Of a DNA stretch of 61,156 nucleotides, positions 1 to 8,760 are shown piece after piece; the stretch's first letter is position 1; every line of letters begins with the position of its first letter. The stretch covers positions 1 through 61,156 of the forward strand of contig VSPM01000006.1 in the NCBI GenBank assembly GCA_009775365.1, read 5' to 3'. The notes below the pieces were generated by a model that did no database searches, was not told the DNA's origin, and was given only the letters and a program-made list of their open reading frames with translations. The stretch is from Muribaculaceae bacterium. Lineage in GTDB: Bacteria; Bacteroidota; Bacteroidia; Bacteroidales; Muribaculaceae. The position numbers and the translations under genes are program-made.

Positions 1-4
1 AAAT

Positions 5-31
5 TTACCCGATTCGTACTGAATCGGGTAA
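5..31. terminator. Hairpin at window edge, possible terminator
   Basis: An 11-base inverted repeat (TTACCCGATTC / GAATCGGGTAA) with a 5-base loop lies just downstream of the exonuclease stop on the minus strand. On that strand it is followed by AATTT at the window edge. It may be the exonuclease terminator, but the flanking T-run is short and the window ends here, so the call is tentative. Confidence 0.35.
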
Positions 32-81
32 GGGGGCTTTTGTCGTTATTTTGTGCTTAAATGAAAGAGCCGTGACATTAA

Positions 82-966
82 TCAAAGAGTGAGACGGCCA
101 AGATTGCGCACAATCTTTTTACACCATGCCGATTCTTCAGCGTCATATTTGTTGCTATAGTTGCGAATATCCTCCAATTGTTTGGAGCTTAGTTTATAGA
201 CGCTATGCTTGTCAGGCACCTCTTTCTTTTTTAAAAGTTTACGCAACTCATATTCGGCCTTATAGCGGTCGGAGACTTCCACTTCCATCACAAGCCCGCG
301 AACATCGCTTTCCTGCTGGCGTCCATATTTCAACTTATAATTGTCGCCGGCTTTGATAACCTTTACAAATCCTCGCGCAGAATCCTCTATAAACTTTTCC
401 TTCTTGCCGGAGATCCTGTCAATAAATTTGTCGATTGCACCTTCTTCGGCCTCCCCATTGTTTTCTGCTTTGCAAAACTCCTGAAACAGCAAGTTAAAAC
501 ATTTCAATGTGGCCTCTGTGTCAGCGCTTGCCGAATGAGCCTCCACTTCTCCAAATTCGAGGCCAAGTGCGTTTGCGCAAACTATCAACGACGGCACACT
601 GAATGGGCTCATGCCTGATTCATCACCTTTCATATACCAGAACATGTCCTTAACATCAATCACTCGCTTATCCTGAAGAACGGCTATTCCGGAACGGCTT
701 AGAACACGCAAGTCGTTATCGACCGCAAAACCGGTCACTGCAAATGCTGTGTCCAACATTCTCTGAACCTCATCAAGTTTCGAGGAAAACGGTTTTTCTT
801 CCGCAACCATCCCGGGAGTGATATGATGAATGTCTGTCCTCCACGTTTCAATCTTTTCGGGACGATAATAACTGTGGTAAACTTCCTCTCCTTCAAGATT
901 AAACACTGAAAGCTCAAGAAGTTCTTCATTGTCGGCGAATTCCGCGTCAAGGCAAATGATATTCAT
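82..966 (-). CDS. DEDDh-family 3'-5' exonuclease (DnaQ-like)
   Basis: This looks like a 3'-5' exonuclease of the DnaQ/RNase T type. The first acidic pair is in LDAEF (D7 and E9 from the chosen start), a second acidic residue lies in GFAVDNDLRVL, and the last motif HSASAD gives the H-x4-D spacing of the DEDDh class. The C-terminal half, after about residue 190, is lysine-rich and of unknown role. I start at the second ATG (966): a promoter -7 box at 997-1004 overlaps the upstream ATG at 999, so that ATG would not be in the transcript. It is divergent from the AlkD-like gene. Substrate, DNA or RNA, cannot be read from sequence. Confidence 0.85.
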   Translation of the reverse strand: MNIICLDAEFADNEELLELSVFNLEGEEVYHSYYRPEKIETWRTDIHHITPGMVAEEKPFSSKLDEVQRMLDTAFAVTGFAVDNDLRVLSRSGIAVLQDKRVIDVKDMFWYMKGDESGMSPFSVPSLIVCANALGLEFGEVEAHSASADTEATLKCFNLLFQEFCKAENNGEAEEGAIDKFIDRISGKKEKFIEDSARGFVKVIKAGDNYKLKYGRQQESDVRGLVMEVEVSDRYKAEYELRKLLKKKEVPDKHSVYKLSSKQLEDIRNYSNKYDAEESAWCKKIVRNLGRLTL

Positions 967-996
967 AATCCTATTGTCTGTTGTGATTTTACGACA

Positions 997-1004
997 CAAA
1001 ATTA
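997..1004 (-). promoter_or_regulatory. -7 box for exonuclease gene
   Basis: On the minus strand this reads TAATTTTG, matching the Bacteroidetes TAnnTTTG element, and would start transcription about 25 bases before the ATG at 966. I see no good -33 element behind it. Confidence 0.45.
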
Positions 1005-1014
1005 GGAATAAAAT

Positions 1015-1045
1015 TTTGAACCTCTCCCCTTTTTAACTAATTTTG
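1015..1045 (+). promoter_or_regulatory. Bacteroidetes-type promoter for AlkD-like gene
   Basis: TTTG at 1015-1018, a 19-base spacer, then TAATTTTG at 1038-1045 match the -33/-7 consensus of the Bacteroidetes primary sigma factor. The predicted start near 1052 leaves a leader of about 50 bases before the ATG at 1101. Confidence 0.65.
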
Positions 1046-1100
1046 TCCTGACTACAAATCTCTCCCATTTATAATAATTCCACACAAGCCTTTCATCGAC

Positions 1101-1547
1101 ATGGATAACAACCGTATAAACGACAGCATCAAACAAATCAAACATAACTTCATGGCCTACCGCAACGGCATTGTGTCTGACACACTGCGCAAGGCAGGAA
1201 TGCCATACAACATAATTTTTGGGCTCCAGCTCCCTCAGATTGCTGCGATAGCAAGAGAATATGGAGCGTCTGACGAACTTGCCGACTCTCTATGGAAAGA
1301 TTCCGGAGTCAGAGAGTCCCGGCTACTTGCCTGCTACTTGTATGACACAGAAAACATGACACAGGAAAAAGCCTTAAACATTGCATCCACAGTTCAGACA
1401 GCGGAAGAGGCCGACATCCTTTGCTTCCGCCTGCTCCGCCGTCTCCACTTTGCCGAATCACTTTTAACCAGATTGCTATCCTCAGAATCGCCTCTTATTT
1501 CTTATTGCGGCAAAGCCCTGCAACGCAATCTTGAAGCAATGTCCTGA
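1101..1547 (+). CDS. Short AlkD-like DNA alkylation repair protein
   Basis: A 148-residue, mostly helical protein whose pattern (YRNGI near the start, then FGLQLPQIAAIAREYG, LWKDSGVRESRLLA) resembles the HEAT-like repeats of AlkD-type DNA glycosylases. Characterised AlkD proteins are roughly 220 residues or more, so this is a short version that seems to hold only part of the repeat array. The reading frame is clean and has its own promoter, so it is probably a natural short subfamily rather than a broken gene. Whether it still excises alkylated bases is uncertain, and a purely structural HEAT-repeat role is possible. Confidence 0.65.
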   Translation: MDNNRINDSIKQIKHNFMAYRNGIVSDTLRKAGMPYNIIFGLQLPQIAAIAREYGASDELADSLWKDSGVRESRLLACYLYDTENMTQEKALNIASTVQTAEEADILCFRLLRRLHFAESLLTRLLSSESPLISYCGKALQRNLEAMS

Positions 1548-1687
1548 ATTTATGTGATCAAACATGACTAAACATTCATTGTCTACAATATAAATCATTA
1601 ACACACACTGAGCATCTATCATCCCGAATAAAAAATTTTGAGGGAATGAGTCAACCTACATAGCGTGGCGGTTGTTGAATTGAGTAA

Positions 1688-3766
1688 ATGATTTATGTTA
1701 TGTCTGATTCCGCAAACTATTCATTCCCCTACGTTAACCGTGACGTAAGCTGGATGTATTTTAACCATCGAATCCTTCAGGAGGCGATGCGCCCCGAAGT
1801 GCCGCCGCTCGAAAGATTGTCGTTTCTTGGGATATATTCCAACAATCTCGACGAGTTTTTCAGAGTGAGAATGGCCACTATATCCCGAATCGCAATGATG
1901 CCGGGCAAAAATTTGTCGCATGAGCGCAACAAGGCACGCCAGCTGTTTTCTGAAATCACAGAAATCGACAGCGTATTCACAAAAGAATACGGCAAATCAA
2001 TCGCTGACGTTGAAAAAATTCTCGCCGACAACAATATATTAATACTGAATGAAACCCAGTTATCTGAAGAACAGAAACATTATGTGAAATGCCTGTTCCG
2101 CGAAGAAATATCAGGGTTCATATCTCCGCAATGGCTTGACAAGCTCGCTGAATTCTCCCGCGAAAGCGACGACCGCATTTATCTGGCCATAGAATTGTCA
2201 GGAAATGAAAAAAAAGCGGAACACGCCATTATTCAGCTGCCTGTTGAAAAATGCGGCAGATTCATAACACTTCCCGCTGAAAACGGGAAAGAATGTGTGA
2301 TGTATCTTGACGATGCCGTACGCCTTGCACTGCCAATGATTTTCTCAGGCATGGGCTTCGACCGCATAGAGGCATATTCTTTTAAGTTCACAAAAGATGC
2401 CGAGATGGAAATCGACAATGACCTTCATGTCGGCCCTCTCGAAAAAATTGCAAAAGCTGTAAGAAGCAGAAAGAAAGGAGCAACCCTGCGTGTGATTTAT
2501 GACGAGAAAATGCCGGAACAGTTCCTCTCAATGATTATGAAGAAACTTCGTCTTGACAAACTCGACACAGTAAAACCTTCGGGGCGATATCATAACCATA
2601 AGGATTTCATGTCTTTCCCCACACTCGGTCGCACCGACCTCAAATATCCGAAATGGAAACCGCTCGTGAAACCGGAGCTAAAATCTTCTGAAAGCCTGCT
2701 GAAACTTGTGGAGGAGAAAGACCGGTTCGTTCATGTGCCATATCACACATTTGACTATGTGGTGAGACTTCTTCAAGAGGCGGCGGTGTCTAAAAATGTT
2801 AAAAGCATAAAAATCACGCTTTACCGTGTAGCACGTGATTCAAAAATAATAGAGGCCCTTATATCAGCCGCAAGAAATGGAAAGAAGGTCACGGCAGTTG
2901 TGGAACTTCTGGCCAGATTCGACGAATCAAGCAATATTCATTGGGCTCGAAAAATGCAAGATGCAGGAATCAATGTAGTGTTTGGAGTGGAGGGATTGAA
3001 AGTGCACTCAAAAATTGCACTGATCGGAATGAAAAACCTCAAAAACATTGCCATAGTCGGAACCGGGAATTTCCACGAAGGTAATGCCAAGGTGTATACC
3101 GACTATTTCATAATGACAGCCAACCCGGCCATAACAAAAGATGTGGCGGAGGTGTTCAATTTTATAAAGCGTCCGTATAAGCCTGTGAAATACATGAATC
3201 TTCTTGTGTCGCCAAACCATATGCGGAATTGTTTCAAACGTCTCATCGATGATGAAATTAAAAATTCCAAAAACGGGAAACCGGCATTTATTCATATAAA
3301 AATCAATCATATCACAGATGAAGAAATGGTGGCACGCCTTTATGAGGCTTCAAAAGCCGGAGTTGACGTCAGAATCTCTGTAAGAGGCAACTGCTCGCTG
3401 GTGACAGGAGTAAAAGACGTGAGCGAAAACATAAAGGCAAGCGGAATAATCGACCGCTATCTTGAGCATTCGCGCCTATTCCATTTCCACGCCAATGGCG
3501 AAGACAAAGTGTTTATCGGCTCTGCCGACTGGATGCCGCGCAATCTCGACAACCGCGTAGAGGTTGTCGCCCCTGTGCTTGATCCGGAGGCAAAACAAGA
3601 CGTGATAAACACTATAGGTTTCGCTTTGCGCGACAATGTGAAAGCAAGAATAGTAGACGGCAAAGGCTCCCTGAAAATTCAATCGACAGATGAAAATGAA
3701 CCCTTCCGCTCTCAACAAAGGCTCTATGAAAGATATTCTGATTTGCTGAGTAAATCATCGTCTTGA
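1688..3766 (+). CDS. ppk1: Polyphosphate kinase 1
   Basis: Makes inorganic polyphosphate from ATP, reversibly. The N-terminal domain begins with NRDVSWMYFNHRILQEA, close to the family's NRDLSWL signature. The phospholipase D-like catalytic half carries GLKVHSKIALIG, whose HSK histidine is the expected phosphorylated residue, and a second conserved histidine region before GSADWMPRNLDNRVEV. Length (692 residues, or 688 if translation starts at the ATG at 1700) is typical. The ppx-like gene follows 65 bases downstream, giving a synthesis/degradation pair. I could not decide between the two start codons and see no clear promoter in the 140-base gap upstream. Confidence 0.95.
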   Translation: MIYVMSDSANYSFPYVNRDVSWMYFNHRILQEAMRPEVPPLERLSFLGIYSNNLDEFFRVRMATISRIAMMPGKNLSHERNKARQLFSEITEIDSVFTKEYGKSIADVEKILADNNILILNETQLSEEQKHYVKCLFREEISGFISPQWLDKLAEFSRESDDRIYLAIELSGNEKKAEHAIIQLPVEKCGRFITLPAENGKECVMYLDDAVRLALPMIFSGMGFDRIEAYSFKFTKDAEMEIDNDLHVGPLEKIAKAVRSRKKGATLRVIYDEKMPEQFLSMIMKKLRLDKLDTVKPSGRYHNHKDFMSFPTLGRTDLKYPKWKPLVKPELKSSESLLKLVEEKDRFVHVPYHTFDYVVRLLQEAAVSKNVKSIKITLYRVARDSKIIEALISAARNGKKVTAVVELLARFDESSNIHWARKMQDAGINVVFGVEGLKVHSKIALIGMKNLKNIAIVGTGNFHEGNAKVYTDYFIMTANPAITKDVAEVFNFIKRPYKPVKYMNLLVSPNHMRNCFKRLIDDEIKNSKNGKPAFIHIKINHITDEEMVARLYEASKAGVDVRISVRGNCSLVTGVKDVSENIKASGIIDRYLEHSRLFHFHANGEDKVFIGSADWMPRNLDNRVEVVAPVLDPEAKQDVINTIGFALRDNVKARIVDGKGSLKIQSTDENEPFRSQQRLYERYSDLLSKSSS

Positions 3767-3831
3767 TTATAGACTCACTATATCTGTCTGCCGCTTAATA
3801 ACATCTTAACCCGCCAAAAACAAATTATAAT

Positions 3832-4734
3832 ATGAAAGACAGAACTTTCGCAGCAATCGACATCGGCTCTAACGCAGTTAGATTGCTCATAAAACGAACT
3901 GATGATGACGAGCAAGAAGATAAGCTAAAGAAACTTCTCTTGCTTCGAGTGCCACTGCGCCTCGGATTTGATGTATTCGCAAAAGGAAAGGTCTCAGATA
4001 AAAAAGCTGAAAACCTCCTGCGCCTTATGAAAGCCTACCGACAGCTCATGAAAATTTATTCGGTCGACGAAATGAGAGCATGCGCCACATCTGCCATGCG
4101 CGATGCTGAAAACGGGAAGGAACTTATCGAAGAAATCGAAGACAAGACCGGAATCAAAATTGAAATAATCGCCGGTGAAGAGGAGGCTCAGATTGTCTAC
4201 AACAACCATGTGGAATATCACGGCGATTGCGACGGCAACTATCTGTATGTTGACGTTGGCGGCGGAAGCACTGAAATAAATTTCCTTACAGACGGAGAAC
4301 TCAAAAAGTCGATGTCATTCAACATCGGAACGGTGCGTATCCTGACTGACAAAGTGAACCAGGAAGAATGGAAACGGCTCCATGATGAATTGCAAAATCT
4401 CATTGAGACTTATAAAGATATTGTTATTATCGGTTCCGGCGGTAACATAAATAAACTATACAAACTCGCCAAACTCAAAAATGAAGAGAAGAACTCATTT
4501 AGTGTTGACGAGCTGTCAAGAATCTATCATGTGCTGAAACCATTGTCGGTGAAACAACGCATGAAGATGTTCGATCTCAAGCCCGACCGTGCCGACGTGA
4601 TTATCCCTGCTTCTGAAATTTTTCTGAATGTAGCCTCTATCACAGGAGCCAAAGAGATTGTCGTGCCTGTTATTGGTGTTGCCGACGGAATAATCGACGG
4701 CCTCTACGAATCATGGAAAAAATGCGAATCATAG
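3832..4734 (+). CDS. ppx: Ppx/GppA-family exopolyphosphatase
   Basis: Belongs to the sugar-kinase/actin-fold phosphatases that remove phosphate from polyphosphate or from pppGpp. Visible motifs are AIDIGSNAVRLLI (phosphate 1 loop), ATSAMRDAENG, DVGGGSTEINFL (phosphate 2) and IGSGGNINKL (adenosine-like loop). At 300 residues it is the short two-domain form without the C-terminal HD-like extension of E. coli Ppx. Position directly after ppk1 favours polyphosphate as substrate, which is inference; a pppGpp phosphatase role cannot be excluded. Confidence 0.9.
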   Translation: MKDRTFAAIDIGSNAVRLLIKRTDDDEQEDKLKKLLLLRVPLRLGFDVFAKGKVSDKKAENLLRLMKAYRQLMKIYSVDEMRACATSAMRDAENGKELIEEIEDKTGIKIEIIAGEEEAQIVYNNHVEYHGDCDGNYLYVDVGGGSTEINFLTDGELKKSMSFNIGTVRILTDKVNQEEWKRLHDELQNLIETYKDIVIIGSGGNINKLYKLAKLKNEEKNSFSVDELSRIYHVLKPLSVKQRMKMFDLKPDRADVIIPASEIFLNVASITGAKEIVVPVIGVADGIIDGLYESWKKCES

Positions 4735-4768
4735 TGAATGTTACAGGAATACTTAATTGAAATAATAA

Positions 4769-4806
4769 AAGCCGGACTTGCTTTCACATGATAGCAAATC
4801 CGGCTT
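4769..4806. terminator. Terminator between convergent ppx and GH51 genes
   Basis: AAGCCGGA / TCCGGCTT plus an inner TTGCT / AGCAA, separated by one mismatch. On the minus strand the stem is followed by TTTTATTATT, so it most clearly ends the arabinofuranosidase transcript; on the plus strand the T-run is weak. Confidence 0.75.
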
Positions 4807-4828
4807 CTAAATCATAATGCCTATGTCA

Positions 4829-7297
4829 TCATTTAATCCTCAACACCGTGAAGGAATATGCCGGCAACGGAATTGAGAAGAATGGAGATGCAAGCGACAC
4901 CCTGTCGGTCTTTATCGAAGCCTTCTCCTGAGAAGGAGCGCCGTTCATGACCGTGCGCACGGAATTGACGGCACCCTGACCATCAGGGAAGAATTTCTTA
5001 AGATCCACATCAATTGTGGTTTCTACAGGAAGCATGTTCACAAGCTTCACTATAATGTCGCCTGTTTCTTCATCTTTCACGACCGATGCGCCAACCCTTG
5101 CCGCAACTTTCTCATTGTCGGTGTCTACATGAAATTCATTTTTCAGATACCTGCTGCCTGAGTTCTCTCCATATAGCCTCATGGTGTGATAATCGGTGGT
5201 GGGTCGAACCTCCGTGTTATTGAAATATATGAGGTCCGGTTTCCACTGTGTGTGGTCATCCTTGGCAAGCAGTGGCGCATACGAACTCATGGTCACAACA
5301 TCTCCGTTGCGCTCCACTGAGGTGAGATAAAGAGCCTCCGATAATGCAGTCTCCATATTTGACGGCCTCCCCGGAAGATGAGCCGCCCATTCTCCAAGAT
5401 AAACCTTGGTGCCGTTGCGGTCATAATCATCATAAAAATCCTGGTTATATATCAGCCACGCCGGGTCAACATAATAATGCTCGTCAACCATGTCAACGTT
5501 CTGCTCTTTGGCAAGGCGCCAACCCTCTTCATAGTCAGCTCCCTCATAAAACGGGCCAACGGTGCCGATCACGGTGATTTCAGGGTGCGCTTTCTTTACC
5601 GCAGCATTGATTTTGTTGAATCGCTCCTTAAACACCTCTGTGATCATATCTTCGTTGCCTATGCCGATATACTTCAGATTGAATGGCTCAGGATGGCCGG
5701 CCTGTGCCCTCTTCGCCCCCCACTTTGATACGGCAGGCCCGTTGGCATACTCTATAAGGTCAAGCACATCCTGAATATATCCGTCGATAGAGTCCATCGG
5801 GAGTCCTCCCTGCTGTCCATAGTTTGTTACAGCATCATGGCTGAATTGCGAAGGAGTCCACGAATTCTGACACGGCACGCCGGCAGCGAGCACCGGCAGC
5901 GGCTCTGCTCCTATATCTTCGCAAAATTGAAAATATTCATGATAGCCAAGACCTCTCGTCTGATGATATCCCCAAAGGTTGCTCAAAGGTTTCCGAGCCT
6001 CCAACGGACCAATCGAGCCCTTCCAGTCATACATATTGTCAAGACCGTTGCCATGAGCCACACATCCTCCGGGGAATCTCACAAACCGTGGTTTCAAATC
6101 GGCCAGAGCCTGGGCGAGATCTGCACGCAAGCCATTCTCCCGCCCCTTGAAAGTATTGACCGGGAAAAGGCTCACCATGTCAAGGTCAACAACGCCATTC
6201 CCTTTCGGCACTATCTTTAAAGACGATTTAGGGGAATGTTCGTTTGGAGTGAGCACAAGTTCATAATCCCCCCATTTGTCATCTTTCTTTAATGTCACCT
6301 TACCTGACGCCACAACCTTTCCGTGAGCGGATACAAGGTCTATTCCCAGCGGCATCTTTTTTGTAGAGCGAGCCTTGAGACGCAATCTGTAAGGCTCACC
6401 TTTCTTCAACGCTATACCGTCGAATCCGGAATTCACAAAACCGTCGCTTGCGAAATTAACACTTCCGGCGATACCGCTTTTCACGTCGAGACGCGCATAA
6501 TGCGGATTGTTAGGATGAACAGGATTCTCCGTAGCTATTGAAAAATCTATATTATTGCCGTCAACCTTCCATGCATCCTTAGGGCCCCAGTTCTCTTTGT
6601 CGGCAGAAGAATATTCAAAATCACGGTTCTGAATCAACTCTCCGTATAATCCTCCGTCTGCCGCATAGTTGATATCTTCAAAGAAAATGCCCATAAGAAG
6701 GGGGCTTATATCCTTAGTCTCGCCTGTGGCTGTGAGAGTGCCGTGAAGCGGCTTCAGTCCGGCAAAACGCTGCGCGTCGCCATCGCAATGCTCGGAATAT
6801 AACTCTGCGAGTCGCGCTCGCTCTTTTGCATAGGCCACAAGCCCGTCCACAAGTTTACGGTCCGCCTTCATCACATTTCCGCTCACTTTCTCTCCGTTAA
6901 GTTCAATCATCGAAGGCATGAAACCTACATTGGAACGAAACGTAAGCTTTGTAGTGTCGGCTGTAGCTATAAATTCTTGCGGGCGCCAGTTTATCAAATC
7001 AGGAGATTGCGCCCAGCCTGTGGCAGTCCCCTCGGGGTTTACTCTAAAAAGGCAGGACCAGCCGGTAGAAGTCGGGAAAAGCTGCGGGTTCCACATCTTT
7101 TTTCCCCATCCCCACGAGCCGTAGTCCGACCGGAGGAAGTCATATCCGTTGCCTATGCTTTGCCATTCTCCATCTCCTTCTCGGACAGCAAACCTAAGTC
7201 CGCCGCTTCCATCTTCAGGAGAATAGAAGAAAAGTTCAGTAGCGCCACCACACAAAGATGCAAGCGCACACAATCCTGCTAAAATCGATTTTTTCAT
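4829..7297 (-). CDS. Secreted GH51 alpha-L-arabinofuranosidase
   Basis: Removes arabinofuranosyl side chains from plant polysaccharides such as arabinan or arabinoxylan. The chosen start gives a signal peptide (MKKSILAGLCALASLCGG); an upstream in-frame ATG at 7327 would add ten residues. Residues from about 20 to 110 resemble a single beta-propeller blade of GH43-like enzymes (NPQLFP, SPDLINW). A carbohydrate-binding-like beta-sandwich follows (about 230-380), then the GH51 barrel with GIGNEDM (acid/base Glu near 548) and YLGEWAAH (nucleophile Glu near 635), then a C-terminal beta domain. It stands alone, with no SusC/SusD pair nearby. A promoter precedes it. Confidence 0.92.
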   Translation of the reverse strand: MKKSILAGLCALASLCGGATELFFYSPEDGSGGLRFAVREGDGEWQSIGNGYDFLRSDYGSWGWGKKMWNPQLFPTSTGWSCLFRVNPEGTATGWAQSPDLINWRPQEFIATADTTKLTFRSNVGFMPSMIELNGEKVSGNVMKADRKLVDGLVAYAKERARLAELYSEHCDGDAQRFAGLKPLHGTLTATGETKDISPLLMGIFFEDINYAADGGLYGELIQNRDFEYSSADKENWGPKDAWKVDGNNIDFSIATENPVHPNNPHYARLDVKSGIAGSVNFASDGFVNSGFDGIALKKGEPYRLRLKARSTKKMPLGIDLVSAHGKVVASGKVTLKKDDKWGDYELVLTPNEHSPKSSLKIVPKGNGVVDLDMVSLFPVNTFKGRENGLRADLAQALADLKPRFVRFPGGCVAHGNGLDNMYDWKGSIGPLEARKPLSNLWGYHQTRGLGYHEYFQFCEDIGAEPLPVLAAGVPCQNSWTPSQFSHDAVTNYGQQGGLPMDSIDGYIQDVLDLIEYANGPAVSKWGAKRAQAGHPEPFNLKYIGIGNEDMITEVFKERFNKINAAVKKAHPEITVIGTVGPFYEGADYEEGWRLAKEQNVDMVDEHYYVDPAWLIYNQDFYDDYDRNGTKVYLGEWAAHLPGRPSNMETALSEALYLTSVERNGDVVTMSSYAPLLAKDDHTQWKPDLIYFNNTEVRPTTDYHTMRLYGENSGSRYLKNEFHVDTDNEKVAARVGASVVKDEETGDIIVKLVNMLPVETTIDVDLKKFFPDGQGAVNSVRTVMNGAPSQEKASIKTDRVSLASPFFSIPLPAYSFTVLRIK

Positions 7298-7371
7298 GAT
7301 TAAGTTTCTTTCGTTTTTAGTCGTCACGTTTTCAGGATGCCCTTAAAAAAGGATTTGAAAATATGTGTCTA

Positions 7372-7402
7372 CAAAATTAATAAAAAACAAAGTCCGACCC
7401 AA
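7372..7402 (-). promoter_or_regulatory. Bacteroidetes-type promoter for GH51 gene
   Basis: On the minus strand: TTG (7400-7402), a 20-base spacer, TAATTTTG (7372-7379). The predicted start near 7365 gives a leader of about 68 bases to the ATG at 7297. Confidence 0.6.
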
Positions 7403-7584
7403 TCATGTATCTGCCACTACCCCTATAAAAAACCAAAAGTACACTCTTTTGATTTATTCCAACAAAAAATTCATCCTTTCACAAAAAATTCGGAAAGGAT
7501 GAATCAATTATGTTTCATAAAAATTGTTGAGACGCATTACCACAAAAAGGGATAATCAAATTCCCATGACACCAGGCATGCTCT

Positions 7585-8694
7585 TCAAACAAGATGTCCA
7601 TCCATGTCAGGCTCCTGACGATTGAGTATTTCAATCTGCTGACGAACCGACTCTTCATGAATGGCCTGCAGCACTGTCTTCATAAAATCGGCCGACATTC
7701 CCATCCTGACAGCAGCCGCAACCCGGCTCTTTATAAGGTCGTCATAACGCGATTCCTGCACAACAGGCATGGAATGCTCTTTCTTATACTTCCCTATCTC
7801 CCGCGAAATCTCCATGCGTTTTCCATAGAGTTCGAGAAGTTCGGTGTCGATGCTGTCTATCTGCTGTCGAAGATTCTGGAGGTTCTCGGTGTCGCGATGC
7901 TCATTGCGCACCACAAGTGAGCTCAAAATAATCCGCAACGCTTCCGGGCTCACCTGCTGACTCCTGTCGCTACAAGCCTCATCCGGAGAGCAATGGCTCT
8001 CTATCATAAGCCCGGAAAACTTCATGTCGAGAGCCTGCTGGGAAATTGGTCCTATCAGTTCCCTCTTTCCCCCCATGTGGCTTGGGTCAATCAATATTGG
8101 CAACTGCGGTATGCGTCGATGCAATTCTATAGGTATGTGCCACTGCGGAAGATTCCTATAAAATCCGGAGCCGTAATAACTGAACCCTCTGTGTATGGCT
8201 CCGAGCCTTCTCACACCCACATTATACAGACGCTCCAAAGCCCCTATCCAAAGTTCAAGGTCTGGATTCACAGGGTTCTTCACAAGCACAGCAATGTCGG
8301 TTGCACCCATGTCTTTCAACGTGTCGGCCACTTCCTGCACGGCAAACGGATTTGCTGTAGTGCGGGCGCCAACCCACAAAATATCTATACCTGCCTCAAG
8401 CGCTTGCTCCACATGACTGCGCATTGCAACTTCTGTAGCCACAAGCATACCCGTCTCCTCTTTAACTCTCTTGAGCCATGCCAAGCCCTCTTTGCCTACT
8501 CCTTCAAAACCACCTGGCTTTGTTCGTGGCTTCCATATCCCTGCCCTGAAAACTTTCAGCCCTCCGGCAGCAAGCTGCCGGGCTGTTGCGAGTGTCTGCT
8601 CCTCAGTCTCGGCACTGCAGGGACCCGCCATTATCAACGGCGCATCACCCGCTTCCGGAACTTCAACCACACTACGCAATTCTTCAAAACTCAT
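7585..8694 (-). CDS. aroF: DAHP synthase / chorismate mutase fusion
   Basis: First step of the shikimate pathway (phosphoenolpyruvate plus erythrose 4-phosphate) joined to the chorismate mutase that starts phenylalanine and tyrosine synthesis. The type I-beta DAHP synthase domain occupies about 1-260 with AGPCSAETEEQ, KPRTKPGGFEGVG and LIDPSHMGGKRELI. An AroQ-type mutase helix bundle follows from about residue 275 (LRQQIDSIDTELLELYGKRM). Such fusions let prephenate or chorismate inhibit the synthase through the mutase domain. It lies 66 bases after metH on the same strand without a clear terminator between them; no other aromatic gene is nearby. Confidence 0.93.
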   Translation of the reverse strand: MSFEELRSVVEVPEAGDAPLIMAGPCSAETEEQTLATARQLAAGGLKVFRAGIWKPRTKPGGFEGVGKEGLAWLKRVKEETGMLVATEVAMRSHVEQALEAGIDILWVGARTTANPFAVQEVADTLKDMGATDIAVLVKNPVNPDLELWIGALERLYNVGVRRLGAIHRGFSYYGSGFYRNLPQWHIPIELHRRIPQLPILIDPSHMGGKRELIGPISQQALDMKFSGLMIESHCSPDEACSDRSQQVSPEALRIILSSLVVRNEHRDTENLQNLRQQIDSIDTELLELYGKRMEISREIGKYKKEHSMPVVQESRYDDLIKSRVAAAVRMGMSADFMKTVLQAIHEESVRQQIEILNRQEPDMDGHLV

Positions 8695-8760
8695 ATGCTG
8701 TTTGTTTTATTTGAATTCATACCCCAAAAAGACATGCTTTCATGCAATCAATCGGTTTTG

